Positions 26,207 through 36,043 of a stretch of DNA of 64,000 nucleotides are shown here, piece by piece (the stretch's first letter is position 1; each line of letters begins with the position of its first letter). Below the pieces are notes generated by a model. The model made no database searches, was not told where the DNA came from, and was given only the letters and a program-made list of their open reading frames with translations. This stretch comes from Thalassovita mediterranea (GTDB lineage: Bacteria > Pseudomonadota > Alphaproteobacteria > Caulobacterales > Hyphomonadaceae), in the NCBI GenBank assembly GCA_019448215.1, contig CP080408.1, positions 248,001 through 312,000 of the forward strand. Reading direction: 5' to 3'. The translations under genes and the position numbers were made by a program.

Positions 26207-29200
26207 CTCTGCCCGCCAGTCGCCGCATTGGCCGTGCTGATCGTCACGCGGCCCGGGGCTGAGCGCGCGAACACGTCAGGCCGGTACATGTCTTCAGCGG
26301 TCACACCCGGCATCACGAACTCGCCCGGCGTGACTGCGCGCACGACATAGGCAAGGCGCACAGCTTCATTGCGCACATCGATCGCGGCAACAAAGCGGTC
26401 ATCGCGCGCTTCCGCCGTCTTGGCCGCGTCGATCTCACCGGCCCAGGCGAAGGCGCCATTGGTGTCACCATCGCGGGCGCCGTCGGCAGGCTTCAGAACC
26501 GTTTCGATCTCAAAGCCTGCAGGCAGAAGATCCGCCACGATGACAGGGTTTGTCCGGCGTTGCTCCGGCGTGATCTGAACAGTTACAACCAGCTGGTCGC
26601 CTTGATCGACATCGCCAAGATCGACCGCACCGCCAGTCAGCGTGCGCACCTGTTTGGTCACGCGAAGGTCAGACGAGACGGCAGGCGGCGGCGAAGATGG
26701 CGCACCGCGCACCATCACGGTGCGGAACATGGCCGGCCCGTTCTGGCCGAGCGTGAAGCTCACTTCGCCGCGGGCCTGCTCATCGCTGAGCTGATAGCGC
26801 CGGTCATTATTGTTGCCATTGCCAAGCCCTTCGACCACCATGCGGTAATCGTCGCCGCCATCATTCATGGAATTGACGGCGAGCAACGCGAACGCCTTCT
26901 CCTGCGTCGTCAATTCGCTCGGGTCCGGTGCATCATCACCCAGCTGTTCTGCAAGACGCGCGACGACATCGTCAAAGTCGGCTTCCGCCGCCAGCGCGAT
27001 AATGCCGGTCAGGTCACGCAGCGGCGTCTGATAATAGTCGCCCGTGTTCTGATATCCGAGGGCATCTTCGGCGGCCTCGAAAGCGCTGTAAGCACGTGAC
27101 CGGTCACCCATGAAGGCAAGCGCGGCGCCAAGATGCGCACGTGCAAGCGGGCTCTCGATCCGCTCCAGCTCGCGGTCATGGAGGTAACGAAGACGGCTGA
27201 TATCAGCGCGGCCTGCCTTGGCCAGCACATAGAGCGCATAGGCAGACGCACGGCGCATCAGCTTGGCTTCAGTGTCGTTGTGCCACTCGCTCTCCCAGAC
27301 ATCGGTGTCATAGCCATAGGCGCGCCAGGCATCGCCCTGCGCCACGGCCCGCATCGATTCAAAGGCCCGCTCCAGTGCGACTTCCGGCACTTCATAACCT
27401 GCCTCGCTTGCGCGGTAGACGAAGTCAGTCGTGTACGCGCCCAGCCATGGCGAGGCATTGCGGTCACCTTCGCGCCAGAGGCCAAACGCCCCTTCTGCAG
27501 ACTGCCGGTTCAGGACAGCGCTTACCGCTTCCTGTATCCGCGCACGGGCCGGTTCACGTGATGTCTCGTCTGCGCCCATCGCCACCAGCTGCTCTGAATA
27601 GAGAAGCGGCAGTGCCCGGCTCACCGTCTGTTCGGTGCAGCCATAAGGATAGCGAGCAAGCGAGGCATAAAGCGCGTTCGCGTCCAGCGGCAGGGTCGAG
27701 AATGTGACCGAGACATAGCTCGTACCCGGCACATAATCCTCGAGAAGGTCCTCGGGGATTGCCCAGCTATCGCCCGGCTCCATCATCGCCGTCGAGATCT
27801 GCGTCGCCGGAAGCCATGGAGAGCGGGACTCGATCTCGTAATGGCGCACGACGCTGTAATTGTCCGGCCCCGACACGTTGAGGCGGAGATCCGAGATTCC
27901 TGTCTCGCCTGCTGAAATCCGCAGCCCCTCATCGACACGCTGGCCGGATGGAATGGTCCGCGACAGTTCGGTTGCCGCAACACTGACAGGCTCACTCGCG
28001 TCCAGCGACGCGGTGAAGGTGCCATCATCCAGCTCGATATTGTCAATCGAGACGGTCGCCACAGCCTCATCACCCGGCGCGAGGAAACGCGGCAGGATCA
28101 GGTCAGCTGGCGCAGGGTCCCGCACCGTTAGCGGACGGCTGGCTGAGCCGAGACCGTTCTGCGACCAGACCACCGCCATGAGGCGAAGCTCACCATTGAA
28201 GTCAGGCACATCGAATGTCACACGCGCCCGTCCGGACCGGCCCACATCGACCATGCCGGAGAACAGCGCCACAGTCTTTGTCGGGACCACGGAAAGTCCT
28301 TCGCCACCAAGCTGGTCGCCGCCCGTCCGCACTTCTGCCGGAAGCCCCATGTTCGGGTCGAGCAGGCGACCATAATCGTCAAAGATATCGACGCCGAGCG
28401 ACTTCTTGCCGAAGTAGTACGACACCGGATCAGGGCTCTGGAATTTGGTGAGTTGCAGGATGCCTTCATCAACCGCAGCCAGCGTCAGATAGACATTCTC
28501 CCGCGGGCCATCGCCCAGTTCGACCTCAATCGTCTGCTCACGGCGCGGGCGGACCACTTCTGGCGCGTTGATCGCGACATCGAAGGTGCGCTCATCCATG
28601 TCCAGAGGCACATAGCCGACACCGACAGCACGCCGCGGCTTTGCCTGCAGCACAGGGTCGCGCGGCGTGTAAACGTTGACGAGGACATAGGCGCCCTCGC
28701 CCCACTCAGCCGTCACTGGCAGGGTGAACTGCGTACCTTCCGCCGACACGTCCCGCGTCTCGATGCGAAGGATCTTGTCGGTCGCAACAACGATCTGCGC
28801 CTCGCCATCATAAGGCGGGATCACCGTGATCGCGGCAGGACGCCCCGGAACAATGGTCTGCTCCTCGACGATCACTTCGACGCGGTCAGGTGCCTCCACG
28901 CCGTCATCGGACACAGAGCCACCCCAGCCGACATAGAAGCCGGTGCTGGCTTCAGCGTCGCCATTCACATCGGATACGATGAGTTCGTGTTGGCCCCAGT
29001 CGAGGCCATCAACGCTAATCGTCTGCGTCGTGCCATCTGTCTGCACCACGCCTTCATTGACGGTGCTGACCGTGCGCGAGCGGCGCCAGCGCCACTGGCT
29101 GCCATCGCGGTACCAGTCGTAGTGATAGTCGATCTCGATCACGCGCCAGTTCAGCTCAGTGTCGATAATCTCGCCGCTTGCGCTGACAGCGGCCAGCTCA

Positions 29201-31161
29201 AATGCTGCCGGGCCATCACGGTCGGCGCGGCCGTCAAAGTCCTTGCGGATGCCGACATAGTTGTCGCGCGGCCGGTAAGGGATGCGCACGCTCTCTGTGA
29301 CCGCACGTCCGCCCGGCTCTAGCACGCTGACATTTGTATTGAGGCGCAGCGGGCGCGAGGAATCGCTGCCCCGGTCGCCCGGATTGAGACGCACCACAGC
29401 GCGGCCTGCGCCATCGGTCGTCTGCGGCTCAAACTCGACGATACGCTCGCGGAATTGCTCGTCGGCACGCCCGAAGGTGAAGCCGTTCAGCGCCTCGAAC
29501 GGACGAGGGTCAGCTTCCAGCCTCGCCTGTCCCTCAACCGTCAGGCCAGCGCCGGGCGCGCCATAGAGGAAACGCGCCTCAACCTCGATCTCGCGTGTGC
29601 CACCGGCTGCGATGAAGCTCTCTTCTTCGCCGTCCAGTTCGACTGCGATACGCTGCGGGACGAAATCCTCGACAGAGAAGCGCAGCGAACCGGCCTCACC
29701 TGCCCCATCAATCGTCAGGACCGCGCGCCACATGCCGCGCGATGCCGTCCGCGACAGTTCATAGTCCCAGACAAGCGCGCCTGCCTCGGCTTCGGTGAAG
29801 CGCATCCGGTCGGCTTCGACACCGTTCGGACGGTAGATGACGATCTGGCCAGCACGGTTCGTCACAGCCGAACCACCGCGGTCACGCATCATCGTGGTCA
29901 GGTGCACGGTCTCACCCGGACGGAAGATGCCGCGATCAGCATAGAGATAGCCATCAACCGGACCGGGCGTGACGCGCCCACCCGTCTTCATCTCGGACAG
30001 GTCGACTGGCGCACGCGAAAGGTCGAGAACAGCAAGGTCACCCTTGGCCCCGAACGCCATGATCATGCGCGGCGCGGAGTTGCCCTCACCGGCCAGCAGC
30101 GGGGATTCAAACCGCACGCGGCCATCTTCGCCAGTCTCGGCTTCACCCAGAACTTCGTTGTTATAAGCGATCAGCTGAACGCGCGTATTCGGCAGGACTT
30201 CACCGTCCTGCAGTGAGCGCAGCGTGACATCCATCCCGTTTTCGGCGCGGTAGGCTGTCAGCGCGAGATTGGTCAGCATGATCCAGCGGCGGGCCGATGC
30301 GGCCGGGCCGTCATAATCGTCGAGTTCCTTGGCGTCCTTCAGCTCCACGAAATAGGACCCGGGACGAAGTTCACCGATGACGTCCTGAAGCGGGAAGACG
30401 GTCGTGACCGGCGCATTGGTGACATTGTCGATATCCATGCTGCCCGACCAGACTTCAGTCGAGACATCGCGCGGGTCTTCCTCACCATAGAGATAGGAAT
30501 AGCGGCCCTGCGCGGCTTCATCGCCCTGGCTGATCGACTTGAAAGCCAGCGCGCGGTCATTCACGCGGTAGACGCTGATCTCGACCGCATCGACATTGAC
30601 CGTCTCGATTGCAAGACCATCGGCATCATCGCGCGGCAGGATCACGCCTGCGCCATCAAAGCCGACATAGGCCGGGCGGTCCTCAAAGCTGATCTGGACT
30701 TCTTCCTCGCGCTCAATCGTGCGGCCATCAGCGCTTGGTAGGCCTTCCAGGATCGTCGCGGTGTACCCGCTCGCAAAGTCGAGGCCTTCAAGGCAGAGCT
30801 CGCGGCCCTCAACCGCAAAGGCCGGACGCACGTCAGACTGCATCCGGATATAGGTGGCATAGTTGATTTCAGGGTCGAGCGGCTGGGAGAAGACGAGGCA
30901 GGCACGCGGGCTGACACCGCTCGTATCTGGGGCATAACGGAAATAGACGAAGCGGTTCTCTTCTGCCTCTGCGAGGGCCTGGCGCTCTCGTTCGCGGCGC
31001 TCGGCAGCGGCCTGTGCAGCACGTGAACGCTCGACGACTTCACCGCCGGCGGTTTCCGGATCGACAGGTGCTGGCGGCTCATCCCCGATGCCGCAGGCGA
31101 CGACCATGGCCGTCAGTCCACCCAGTACCAATCCCCGCGCCTTGTTGGTCCACCCTGCCAT
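26203..31161 (-). CDS. Bacterial alpha-2-macroglobulin lipoprotein (PBP1C partner)
   Basis: Periplasmic protease trap, 1652 residues. Lipobox MVVACG near residue 20; then MG domains (PGPVDGYLYADRGIFRPGE is the macroglobulin signature), a bait-region candidate around GSQWRWRRSRTV, and the thioester-domain motif PYGCTEQTVSR, with Cys1175 and Gln1178 intact, so the covalent trap should form. ATG 31161 is chosen because AGGAGGAGG lies 8 bases upstream; an ATG 10 codons earlier lacks one. Inferred role: capture of invading proteases when the wall is breached, with PBP1C repairing peptidoglycan. Confidence 0.94.
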   Translation of the reverse strand: MAGWTNKARGLVLGGLTAMVVACGIGDEPPAPVDPETAGGEVVERSRAAQAAAERRERERQALAEAEENRFVYFRYAPDTSGVSPRACLVFSQPLDPEINYATYIRMQSDVRPAFAVEGRELCLEGLDFASGYTATILEGLPSADGRTIEREEEVQISFEDRPAYVGFDGAGVILPRDDADGLAIETVNVDAVEISVYRVNDRALAFKSISQGDEAAQGRYSYLYGEEDPRDVSTEVWSGSMDIDNVTNAPVTTVFPLQDVIGELRPGSYFVELKDAKELDDYDGPAASARRWIMLTNLALTAYRAENGMDVTLRSLQDGEVLPNTRVQLIAYNNEVLGEAETGEDGRVRFESPLLAGEGNSAPRMIMAFGAKGDLAVLDLSRAPVDLSEMKTGGRVTPGPVDGYLYADRGIFRPGETVHLTTMMRDRGGSAVTNRAGQIVIYRPNGVEADRMRFTEAEAGALVWDYELSRTASRGMWRAVLTIDGAGEAGSLRFSVEDFVPQRIAVELDGEEESFIAAGGTREIEVEARFLYGAPGAGLTVEGQARLEADPRPFEALNGFTFGRADEQFRERIVEFEPQTTDGAGRAVVRLNPGDRGSDSSRPLRLNTNVSVLEPGGRAVTESVRIPYRPRDNYVGIRKDFDGRADRDGPAAFELAAVSASGEIIDTELNWRVIEIDYHYDWYRDGSQWRWRRSRTVSTVNEGVVQTDGTTQTISVDGLDWGQHELIVSDVNGDAEASTGFYVGWGGSVSDDGVEAPDRVEVIVEEQTIVPGRPAAITVIPPYDGEAQIVVATDKILRIETRDVSAEGTQFTLPVTAEWGEGAYVLVNVYTPRDPVLQAKPRRAVGVGYVPLDMDERTFDVAINAPEVVRPRREQTIEVELGDGPRENVYLTLAAVDEGILQLTKFQSPDPVSYYFGKKSLGVDIFDDYGRLLDPNMGLPAEVRTGGDQLGGEGLSVVPTKTVALFSGMVDVGRSGRARVTFDVPDFNGELRLMAVVWSQNGLGSASRPLTVRDPAPADLILPRFLAPGDEAVATVSIDNIELDDGTFTASLDASEPVSVAATELSRTIPSGQRVDEGLRISAGETGISDLRLNVSGPDNYSVVRHYEIESRSPWLPATQISTAMMEPGDSWAIPEDLLEDYVPGTSYVSVTFSTLPLDANALYASLARYPYGCTEQTVSRALPLLYSEQLVAMGADETSREPARARIQEAVSAVLNRQSAEGAFGLWREGDRNASPWLGAYTTDFVYRASEAGYEVPEVALERAFESMRAVAQGDAWRAYGYDTDVWESEWHNDTEAKLMRRASAYALYVLAKAGRADISRLRYLHDRELERIESPLARAHLGAALAFMGDRSRAYSAFEAAEDALGYQNTGDYYQTPLRDLTGIIALAAEADFDDVVARLAEQLGDDAPDPSELTTQEKAFALLAVNSMNDGGDDYRMVVEGLGNGNNNDRRYQLSDEQARGEVSFTLGQNGPAMFRTVMVRGAPSSPPPAVSSDLRVTKQVRTLTGGAVDLGDVDQGDQLVVTVQITPEQRRTNPVIVADLLPAGFEIETVLKPADGARDGDTNGAFAWAGEIDAAKTAEARDDRFVAAIDVRNEAVRLAYVVRAVTPGEFVMPGVTAEDMYRPDVFARSAPGRVTISTANAATGGQR

Positions 31162-31254
31162 CCCTGCGTCCTCCTCCTGGTGCGTTCCCACTCTTTACAG
31201 GAGTTTGCTATGCCGCGAACAGGGCCAGATTGAGACTTTTTAAGGATTTACGAA

Positions 31255-32448
31255 CTGTCTGAGCGGGTCGATACGCTGATCTTGGGTGCGGGCGCCGCAG
31301 GCCTCTTCTGCGGCGGGCGCCTTGCTGAACGCGGCGCGGACGTCCTGGTGCTCGATCACGCCAAGCGCCCGGCCGAGAAAGTGCGTATCTCTGGCGGCGG
31401 GCGTTGCAACTTCACCAACATCGACACCAGCCCCGCCAACTTCATCTCCGCCAACCGTCATTTCGCCAAATCCGCACTGGCCCGCTATGGCCCGTGGGAC
31501 TTCTGCGACAGGGTCGCCCAACGTGGCATCACCTGGCACGAAAAGACGCTCGGCCAGCTCTTCTGCGACCAGAAATCCGGCGCCATCATCGACATGCTGG
31601 TTGATGAGCTGACCGCCCCCGGCGGCAGGATGCAGCTAGAGACGAGCATAAGCGAAATCGCTCACCGCGATGGCAGGTTCGAGGTCACGACGTCGAACGG
31701 CCCGGTCAGTGCCGCGAACCTTGTTGTCGCTACGGGCGGACTTTCCATTCCAAAGATGGGCGCAAGCGGCCTTGCCTATGACATTGCCCGCCAGTTCGGA
31801 CATGACATCATCCCGACACGCCCGGCGCTCGTCCCGTTCACCTTCTCTGGGGAGCTGAAAGACGCCTTCTCAGAGCTTTCGGGCGTCTCCTGCATGGTCG
31901 ATGCGAAAGCGGGCGGCGGGCCTGATTTTCATGAAGCGATGCTTTTTACCCATCGCGGCCTCTCTGGCCCGGCCATGTTGCAGGCATCCACCTATTGGCG
32001 CGAAAGCCAGCCTGTCGAAATCGATCTCGCGCCCGGTGACCCGGTACTGGAAGACCTGCGCGCGGCGCGTGAAAGCCAGCCGCGCACCAGCGTCTCCAGC
32101 TGGCTCGGCAAACGCTTTCCGGCGCGTCTCGCGAGCTATATCGCCAGCTGGCCAACCATGGCTGCCAACAAGCAACTCGCCCAGCTCTCCAAGGGAGAGA
32201 TGGACGATATAGCGGTCACGCTGAAGAAATGGCGGGTGGTCCCTGTCGGCACGGAAGGCTGGCGCACGGCGGAGGTCACCTCAGGCGGCATCAATACCGA
32301 TGGGCTGTCTTCCCAGACGATGGAAAGCAGGAACCAGCCCGGCCTCTACTTCATTGGGGAGTGCGTTGACGTCACCGGCTGGCTTGGCGGCTATAATTTC
32401 CAATGGGCCTGGGCCAGCGCCGACGCCTGCGCGAAGGCGATCGCCTGA
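31255..32448 (+). CDS. HI0933/BaiN-family FAD-dependent oxidoreductase (apparent CTG start)
   Basis: Flavoprotein of about 397 residues. Dinucleotide-binding motif GAGAAGLFCGGRLAERG at the N-terminus, then RISGGGRCNFTN, VATGGLSIPKMGASG and the C-terminal CVDVTGWLGGYNFQWAWASA, all family marks. The function in most members is unknown. Start: the first beta strand (VDTLIL) must be included, yet the only codons upstream of it before a stop at 31231 are non-canonical. CTG 31255 has AAGGA (31242-31246) 8 bases upstream and gives MSERVDTLILGAG. TTG 31282 would cut into the fold. It is convergent with the SGNH gene, one base apart. Confidence 0.9.
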   Translation: MSERVDTLILGAGAAGLFCGGRLAERGADVLVLDHAKRPAEKVRISGGGRCNFTNIDTSPANFISANRHFAKSALARYGPWDFCDRVAQRGITWHEKTLGQLFCDQKSGAIIDMLVDELTAPGGRMQLETSISEIAHRDGRFEVTTSNGPVSAANLVVATGGLSIPKMGASGLAYDIARQFGHDIIPTRPALVPFTFSGELKDAFSELSGVSCMVDAKAGGGPDFHEAMLFTHRGLSGPAMLQASTYWRESQPVEIDLAPGDPVLEDLRAARESQPRTSVSSWLGKRFPARLASYIASWPTMAANKQLAQLSKGEMDDIAVTLKKWRVVPVGTEGWRTAEVTSGGINTDGLSSQTMESRNQPGLYFIGECVDVTGWLGGYNFQWAWASADACAKAIA

Positions 32449-32449
32449 C

Positions 32450-33304
32450 CTAATGTTCTGCTGAAGTTTCCAGCCCCGCCAGGATCTCGTCGCCTGCACC
32501 GGCACCGGCGCGGGCCTCCATGATTTCACGCACCTTGCTATCGATCTTAAAGGCGATCAGCCACTGACCGGTAATGTTCGGGTGAATGCCATCAGGCTGG
32601 ATCGGCGAAAGCCCCCGCTCCTTCAGTGCGATCATGTCGGGCACAATGTCGATCAGGTGAGCATCCGCCTTGCAGTCGGCGATCTCTTCATTGGCTGCCT
32701 TTTCGAAAGTGGAGTTCATCGTCACACCGTCGATTGGAACTGACCAGCGATACTGGTCCTCATTCTCGATGGCCAGGGCGCCCGGCGCGATGTCGTCATA
32801 CGTGTTTACGTACAGCACATCGACGTCATAGGCGCAGAGAAGGGTCCGCAGGCTTCTCAGCATGAGATAGTATTCAGCTGGATTGTTATTATGCTCGCCG
32901 GCATCGCTGATCACGATGAAGTCGTCATCGAACACCTGGCCATTATCGACCCGTGCATAGACCGTGTTGCCCTTGGGGTCCGTTGTGTACGGCAGACCTG
33001 TCCCGCCAGCGTAACCGGCCCAGTAATCGTCTTCTGCAATGAATTTGAGCATCGATGCAGGAGAGCGCAGCGGCCACAGGATCTCGCTCTCGACCTCTTC
33101 AGGGGAATACTGGTCAGGAAACTTTCTGAGCGCATAGCCGCGCATGATGCTGTCGCCGAAGAGGTGAACCACCGGCAGGCCTGGCGTGCGATAGTTCGCC
33201 ATCCGCACATAGTTTTCATCCTGCGGCCCGGCTTGCGCCACAGCCGGAGCAGCGGCGACCAGCGTGGCAGCGGCCAGTGCAGACAATAGACGAAGTGCTG
33301 ACAT
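32450..33304 (-). CDS. Secreted SGNH-hydrolase-like protein
   Basis: About 284 residues. Signal peptide [24 protein letters not shown]. The mature domain has the GDS block [15 protein letters not shown] with the candidate nucleophile Ser, [14 protein letters not shown] (third-block Asn region) and the C-terminal [14 protein letters not shown] with the Asp-x-x-His dyad. This fits a periplasmic or extracellular esterase, acylhydrolase or sugar deacetylase. ATG 33304 has the better spacing to GAGGG; 33307 is one codon longer. It is divergent from the catalase gene. Confidence 0.8.
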   Translation of the reverse strand: MSALRLLSALAAATLVAAAPAVAQAGPQDENYVRMANYRTPGLPVVHLFGDSIMRGYALRKFPDQYSPEEVESEILWPLRSPASMLKFIAEDDYWAGYAGGTGLPYTTDPKGNTVYARVDNGQVFDDDFIVISDAGEHNNNPAEYYLMLRSLRTLLCAYDVDVLYVNTYDDIAPGALAIENEDQYRWSVPIDGVTMNSTFEKAANEEIADCKADAHLIDIVPDMIALKERGLSPIQPDGIHPNITGQWLIAFKIDSKVREIMEARAGAGAGDEILAGLETSAEH

Positions 33305-33541
33305 CATAACCCTCGAAACCTCTGTCGAAACGAGAAGCCGGCCGACATCCCCTCACCCGGCTTAACCATGAGTTCAATCCATCTGATAGCTGCAAGTGTT
33401 ACGGTTTGTCCATGCAGCTTGCGCTGCTGGCCTGTCGGCAGGTCATTCAAATCCTCTATGGGCGTGCGCGCTATTATTAATGCAACACATGCGAGTATCC
33501 CGGCGTTGCGGGAGTTCCAGATCTCAGAAGGAGCTCCCCAA

Positions 33542-35062
33542 ATGGCCGATAATAGCAAGAAGCTGACAACGACATCCGGCGCCCCGTGGCCGAACAATCA
33601 GGATTCCCTGACCGCCGGTGAGCGCGGCCCCCTGCTGATGCAGGACTACCAGCTCATCGAGAAACTCGCCCACCAGAACCGGGAGCGTATTCCAGAGCGG
33701 ACCGTCCACGCAAAAGGCTGGGGCGCGCATGGCGAGCTCGTCATCACCGAAGACATCTCGAAATATACCAAGGCCAAAGTGCTGCAGAAGGGTGCCAAGT
33801 CCCCGCTCATCGCGCGCTTCTCAACCGTTGCTGGTGAGCGCGGCGCGGCTGACCATGAGCGCGATGTGCGCGGCTTCTCGCTGAAGATTTACACTGAGGA
33901 AGGCAACTGGGACATGGTCGGCAATAACACGCCGGTCTTCTTTGTTCGTGACCCGTACAAATTCCCGGACTTCATTCACACGCAGAAGCGCCACCCCAAA
34001 ACCAATATGCGCTCCCCGACCGCCATGTGGGATTTCTGGTCACTGAGCCCCGAAAGCCTGCACCAGGTCACCATCCTGATGTCTGACCGCGGCCTGCCGA
34101 CGAGCCCGATGCACATGAACGGCTATGGCTCGCACACTTTCTCGCTCTGGAACGATGAGGGCGAGCGGTTCTGGGTTAAATTCCATTTCAAGACCGAACA
34201 AGGCCACGAGCACTACACCAATGACGAGGCCGAAGAAGTCACCGGCAAGACCCGTGAGGGTTATCAGGAGCGGCTCTTCAACGCGATCGAGGACGGCAAA
34301 TTCCCGCGCTGGAAATTCCAGATCCAGATCATGCCGGAACTGGAAGCCGAGCAATGCGACTTCAACCCGTTTGACCTCACCAAGGTCTGGCCGCACGCTG
34401 ACTATCCACCAATTGATGTCGGCTATTTTGAGCTGAACCGTAACCCGGAGAACTATTTCGCGGAAATCGAGAATGTCGCTTTCTCGCCGTCGAACATCGT
34501 CCCTGGCATCTCGTGGAGCCCTGACAAGATGCTTCAGGCGCGGATCTTCTCCTATGCCGACGCGCACCGCTATCGCCTCGGCACGCACTACGACCAGATC
34601 CCGGTCAACCGCCCGAAGTGCCCGGTGCATCACTATCACAAGGATGGCGAAATGAACGTCTATGGCGGCATCAAGACGGGCGATCCGAACGCCTATTACG
34701 AGCCGAACTCCTTCAAGGGGCCGGTCGAAGTGCCAGAGGCGCAGGAGCCGCCGCTTCGCATCAGCGGCGATGCAGACCGCTTTAACCACCGCAAGGAAGA
34801 CGACTACTCACAGGTGCGCGTCCTCTTTGAGAAAGTGCTCGAGGATGATGAGAAGGAGCGTCTCTTCATGAACATTGCCGGCACGTGGGGCGCTGTGCCC
34901 GAAGAAATCTGCGAGCGCCAGCTTGCAGAATTCAAGAAGGTTCACCCCGACTATGAAGCCGGTGTCCGCAAGGCTTGGGAAAAGGTCAAAGCTGACGGCG
35001 ACTACAAGCCGAACGCCGCGCCGGTCACCGACAAGACCCCACAAACCGTCCCAGCCGAATAG
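33542..35062 (+). CDS. katA: Catalase (clade 3, small subunit, haem)
   Basis: Hydrogen peroxide dismutase of 506 residues, the clade 3 length. Distal His56 in [13 protein letters not shown], the [20 protein letters not shown] segment region, Asn in [12 protein letters not shown], and the haem-ligand Tyr in [17 protein letters not shown] 33542 with AAGGAG 9 bases upstream begins [11 protein letters not shown]; a longer frame to 33368 is not needed. The 237-base divergent region upstream would hold its regulation; no OxyR site can be asserted by eye. Cytoplasmic, as no signal is seen. Confidence 0.97.
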   Translation: MADNSKKLTTTSGAPWPNNQDSLTAGERGPLLMQDYQLIEKLAHQNRERIPERTVHAKGWGAHGELVITEDISKYTKAKVLQKGAKSPLIARFSTVAGERGAADHERDVRGFSLKIYTEEGNWDMVGNNTPVFFVRDPYKFPDFIHTQKRHPKTNMRSPTAMWDFWSLSPESLHQVTILMSDRGLPTSPMHMNGYGSHTFSLWNDEGERFWVKFHFKTEQGHEHYTNDEAEEVTGKTREGYQERLFNAIEDGKFPRWKFQIQIMPELEAEQCDFNPFDLTKVWPHADYPPIDVGYFELNRNPENYFAEIENVAFSPSNIVPGISWSPDKMLQARIFSYADAHRYRLGTHYDQIPVNRPKCPVHHYHKDGEMNVYGGIKTGDPNAYYEPNSFKGPVEVPEAQEPPLRISGDADRFNHRKEDDYSQVRVLFEKVLEDDEKERLFMNIAGTWGAVPEEICERQLAEFKKVHPDYEAGVRKAWEKVKADGDYKPNAAPVTDKTPQTVPAE

Positions 35063-35089
35063 CGGCTGGACTTGCATCCTGCTTGTCGG

Positions 35090-35128
35090 CGGGCGGCGTA
35101 TCTGGCACTTGCCAGTATATGCCGCCCG
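35090..35128 (+). terminator. Hairpin after katA
   Basis: CGGGCGGC (35090-35097) pairs with GCCGCCCG (35121-35128), with a second inner stem CTGGC/GCCAG. It starts 28 bases past the katA stop. No T run follows, so it would be a weak terminator or mRNA 3'-end structure. Confidence 0.45.
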
Positions 35129-35175
35129 TCGTCACGTGAGGGGAAGCATGCCTTGAGGAGCGCGAAGACACCGCC

Positions 35176-35538
35176 ATGATGATCGCCCGCTTCCTCGGAT
35201 TTATCCTGCTGGGTCTCGGCGCCATCGGCATCTTCCTGCCAGTCTGGCCAACCACAGTCTTCTGGATTGGCGCGGCGCTCTGCTTTGCCCGCTCCAGTCC
35301 GGCCATGCGCGACTGGATCTATGAACGCCCGGGCTTTGGCCCTCCCATCCGTAATTTCATCGAAGACGGCACCCTGTCGCGAAAGTCGAAGTCCGGTGCC
35401 TTGCTTGGCATGACGCTGGCTGGCGGTATCTCGACGGCTTTCCTCTGGGGCCGCTGGACTTGGCTTGCCGCAGCCCTCGCCCTCCTTGCCTGCGGCATGG
35501 CTTATGTAGCCACCCGCCCATCCGATCCGCCTGCCTGA
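35176..35538 (+). CDS. ybaN: YbaN/DUF454 inner-membrane protein
   Basis: 120 residues. LGFILLGLGAIGIFLPVWPTT is the DUF454 signature (GxxLPxxPTxPF-like), then FWIGAALCFARSSPAMRDWI with the conserved Ser-rich turn, an amphipathic stretch, and two more membrane helices. Function unknown. The end overlaps the convergent HNH gene by 37 bases. Confidence 0.87.
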   Translation: MMIARFLGFILLGLGAIGIFLPVWPTTVFWIGAALCFARSSPAMRDWIYERPGFGPPIRNFIEDGTLSRKSKSGALLGMTLAGGISTAFLWGRWTWLAAALALLACGMAYVATRPSDPPA

Positions 35539-35783
35539 CGCTTGCCCTTGCGCTTGTTGCAGATCGCGTGCGCCAGCTGGAGATTGTTGAGCCTGTCAGG
35601 CCCGCCGCCCGCCCTCGGAATGATATGGTCGAAGGTCGGTCGTTGCTTCTTCCAGATACTGGCATGCGCCACATCGAACCGGCCACGCGGCATCGCTTTC
35701 CCGCAAAGGGCACACTGACCCGCCTGCGCCGTCCAAAGCTGATCGAAATGATCGCGGCTCAGCGGTCGAACTTCAGCCGTCAT
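35502..35783 (-). CDS. HNH endonuclease-type protein
   Basis: 93 residues. A zinc-knuckle pair CALCGK near residue 25 is followed by the HNH core TFDHIIPRAGGGPDRLNNLQLAHAICN split as DHIIPRAGGG, LNNLQLAH and CNKRKG. It is the minimal single-domain form found as a stand-alone gene in many bacteria; a nuclease role is inferred from the fold, target unknown. The start overlaps the end of the small membrane-protein gene by 11 bases. There is no phage context. Confidence 0.88.
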   Translation of the reverse strand: MTAEVRPLSRDHFDQLWTAQAGQCALCGKAMPRGRFDVAHASIWKKQRPTFDHIIPRAGGGPDRLNNLQLAHAICNKRKGKRQAGGSDGRVAT

Positions 35784-35955
35784 CGCTCGCCTTGCGTTTC
35801 GCCAGCAGTAGCAAGAGCGAGATCACCGCACCCACGATCGCGACGCCTGCGACGACGACGAATGCAATGCTCGCCGCCACCATGACGATGACTGCGATGA
35901 CGGTCAGCATGAAGACCACACCGGCCCAACCCAGAAATGTTTTCGGCTTTTGCAT
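35773..35955 (-). CDS. Small membrane protein
   Basis: 60 residues: MQKPKTFLGWAG, two hydrophobic stretches rich in Val and Ala (VVFMLTVIAVIVMVAASIAF and VVAGVAIVGAVISLLLLL), and a basic-acidic tip KRKASDDG. No family recognised. It overlaps the HNH gene downstream by 11 bases, so they are likely one transcript. Confidence 0.6.
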   Translation of the reverse strand: MQKPKTFLGWAGVVFMLTVIAVIVMVAASIAFVVVAGVAIVGAVISLLLLLAKRKASDDG

Positions 35956-36043
35956 GGTCCTGTCTCTCCTGCTCGCTTGCCAGCTTCTATAACGGCTTTG
36001 CCGCCCGCTGGTTCATGGGCCTCCTCAACAGGTCGCAACCCGG

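Noticed and set aside
35090-35128. tRNA-like cloverleaf after katA
   Set aside because: It is only a stem with an inner stem; no anticodon arm, TTCGA loop or CCA-type acceptor.
35502-35783. HNH gene as part of a restriction or mobile element
   Set aside because: It is a lone 93-residue domain with normal base composition and no methylase, integrase or repeats around it.
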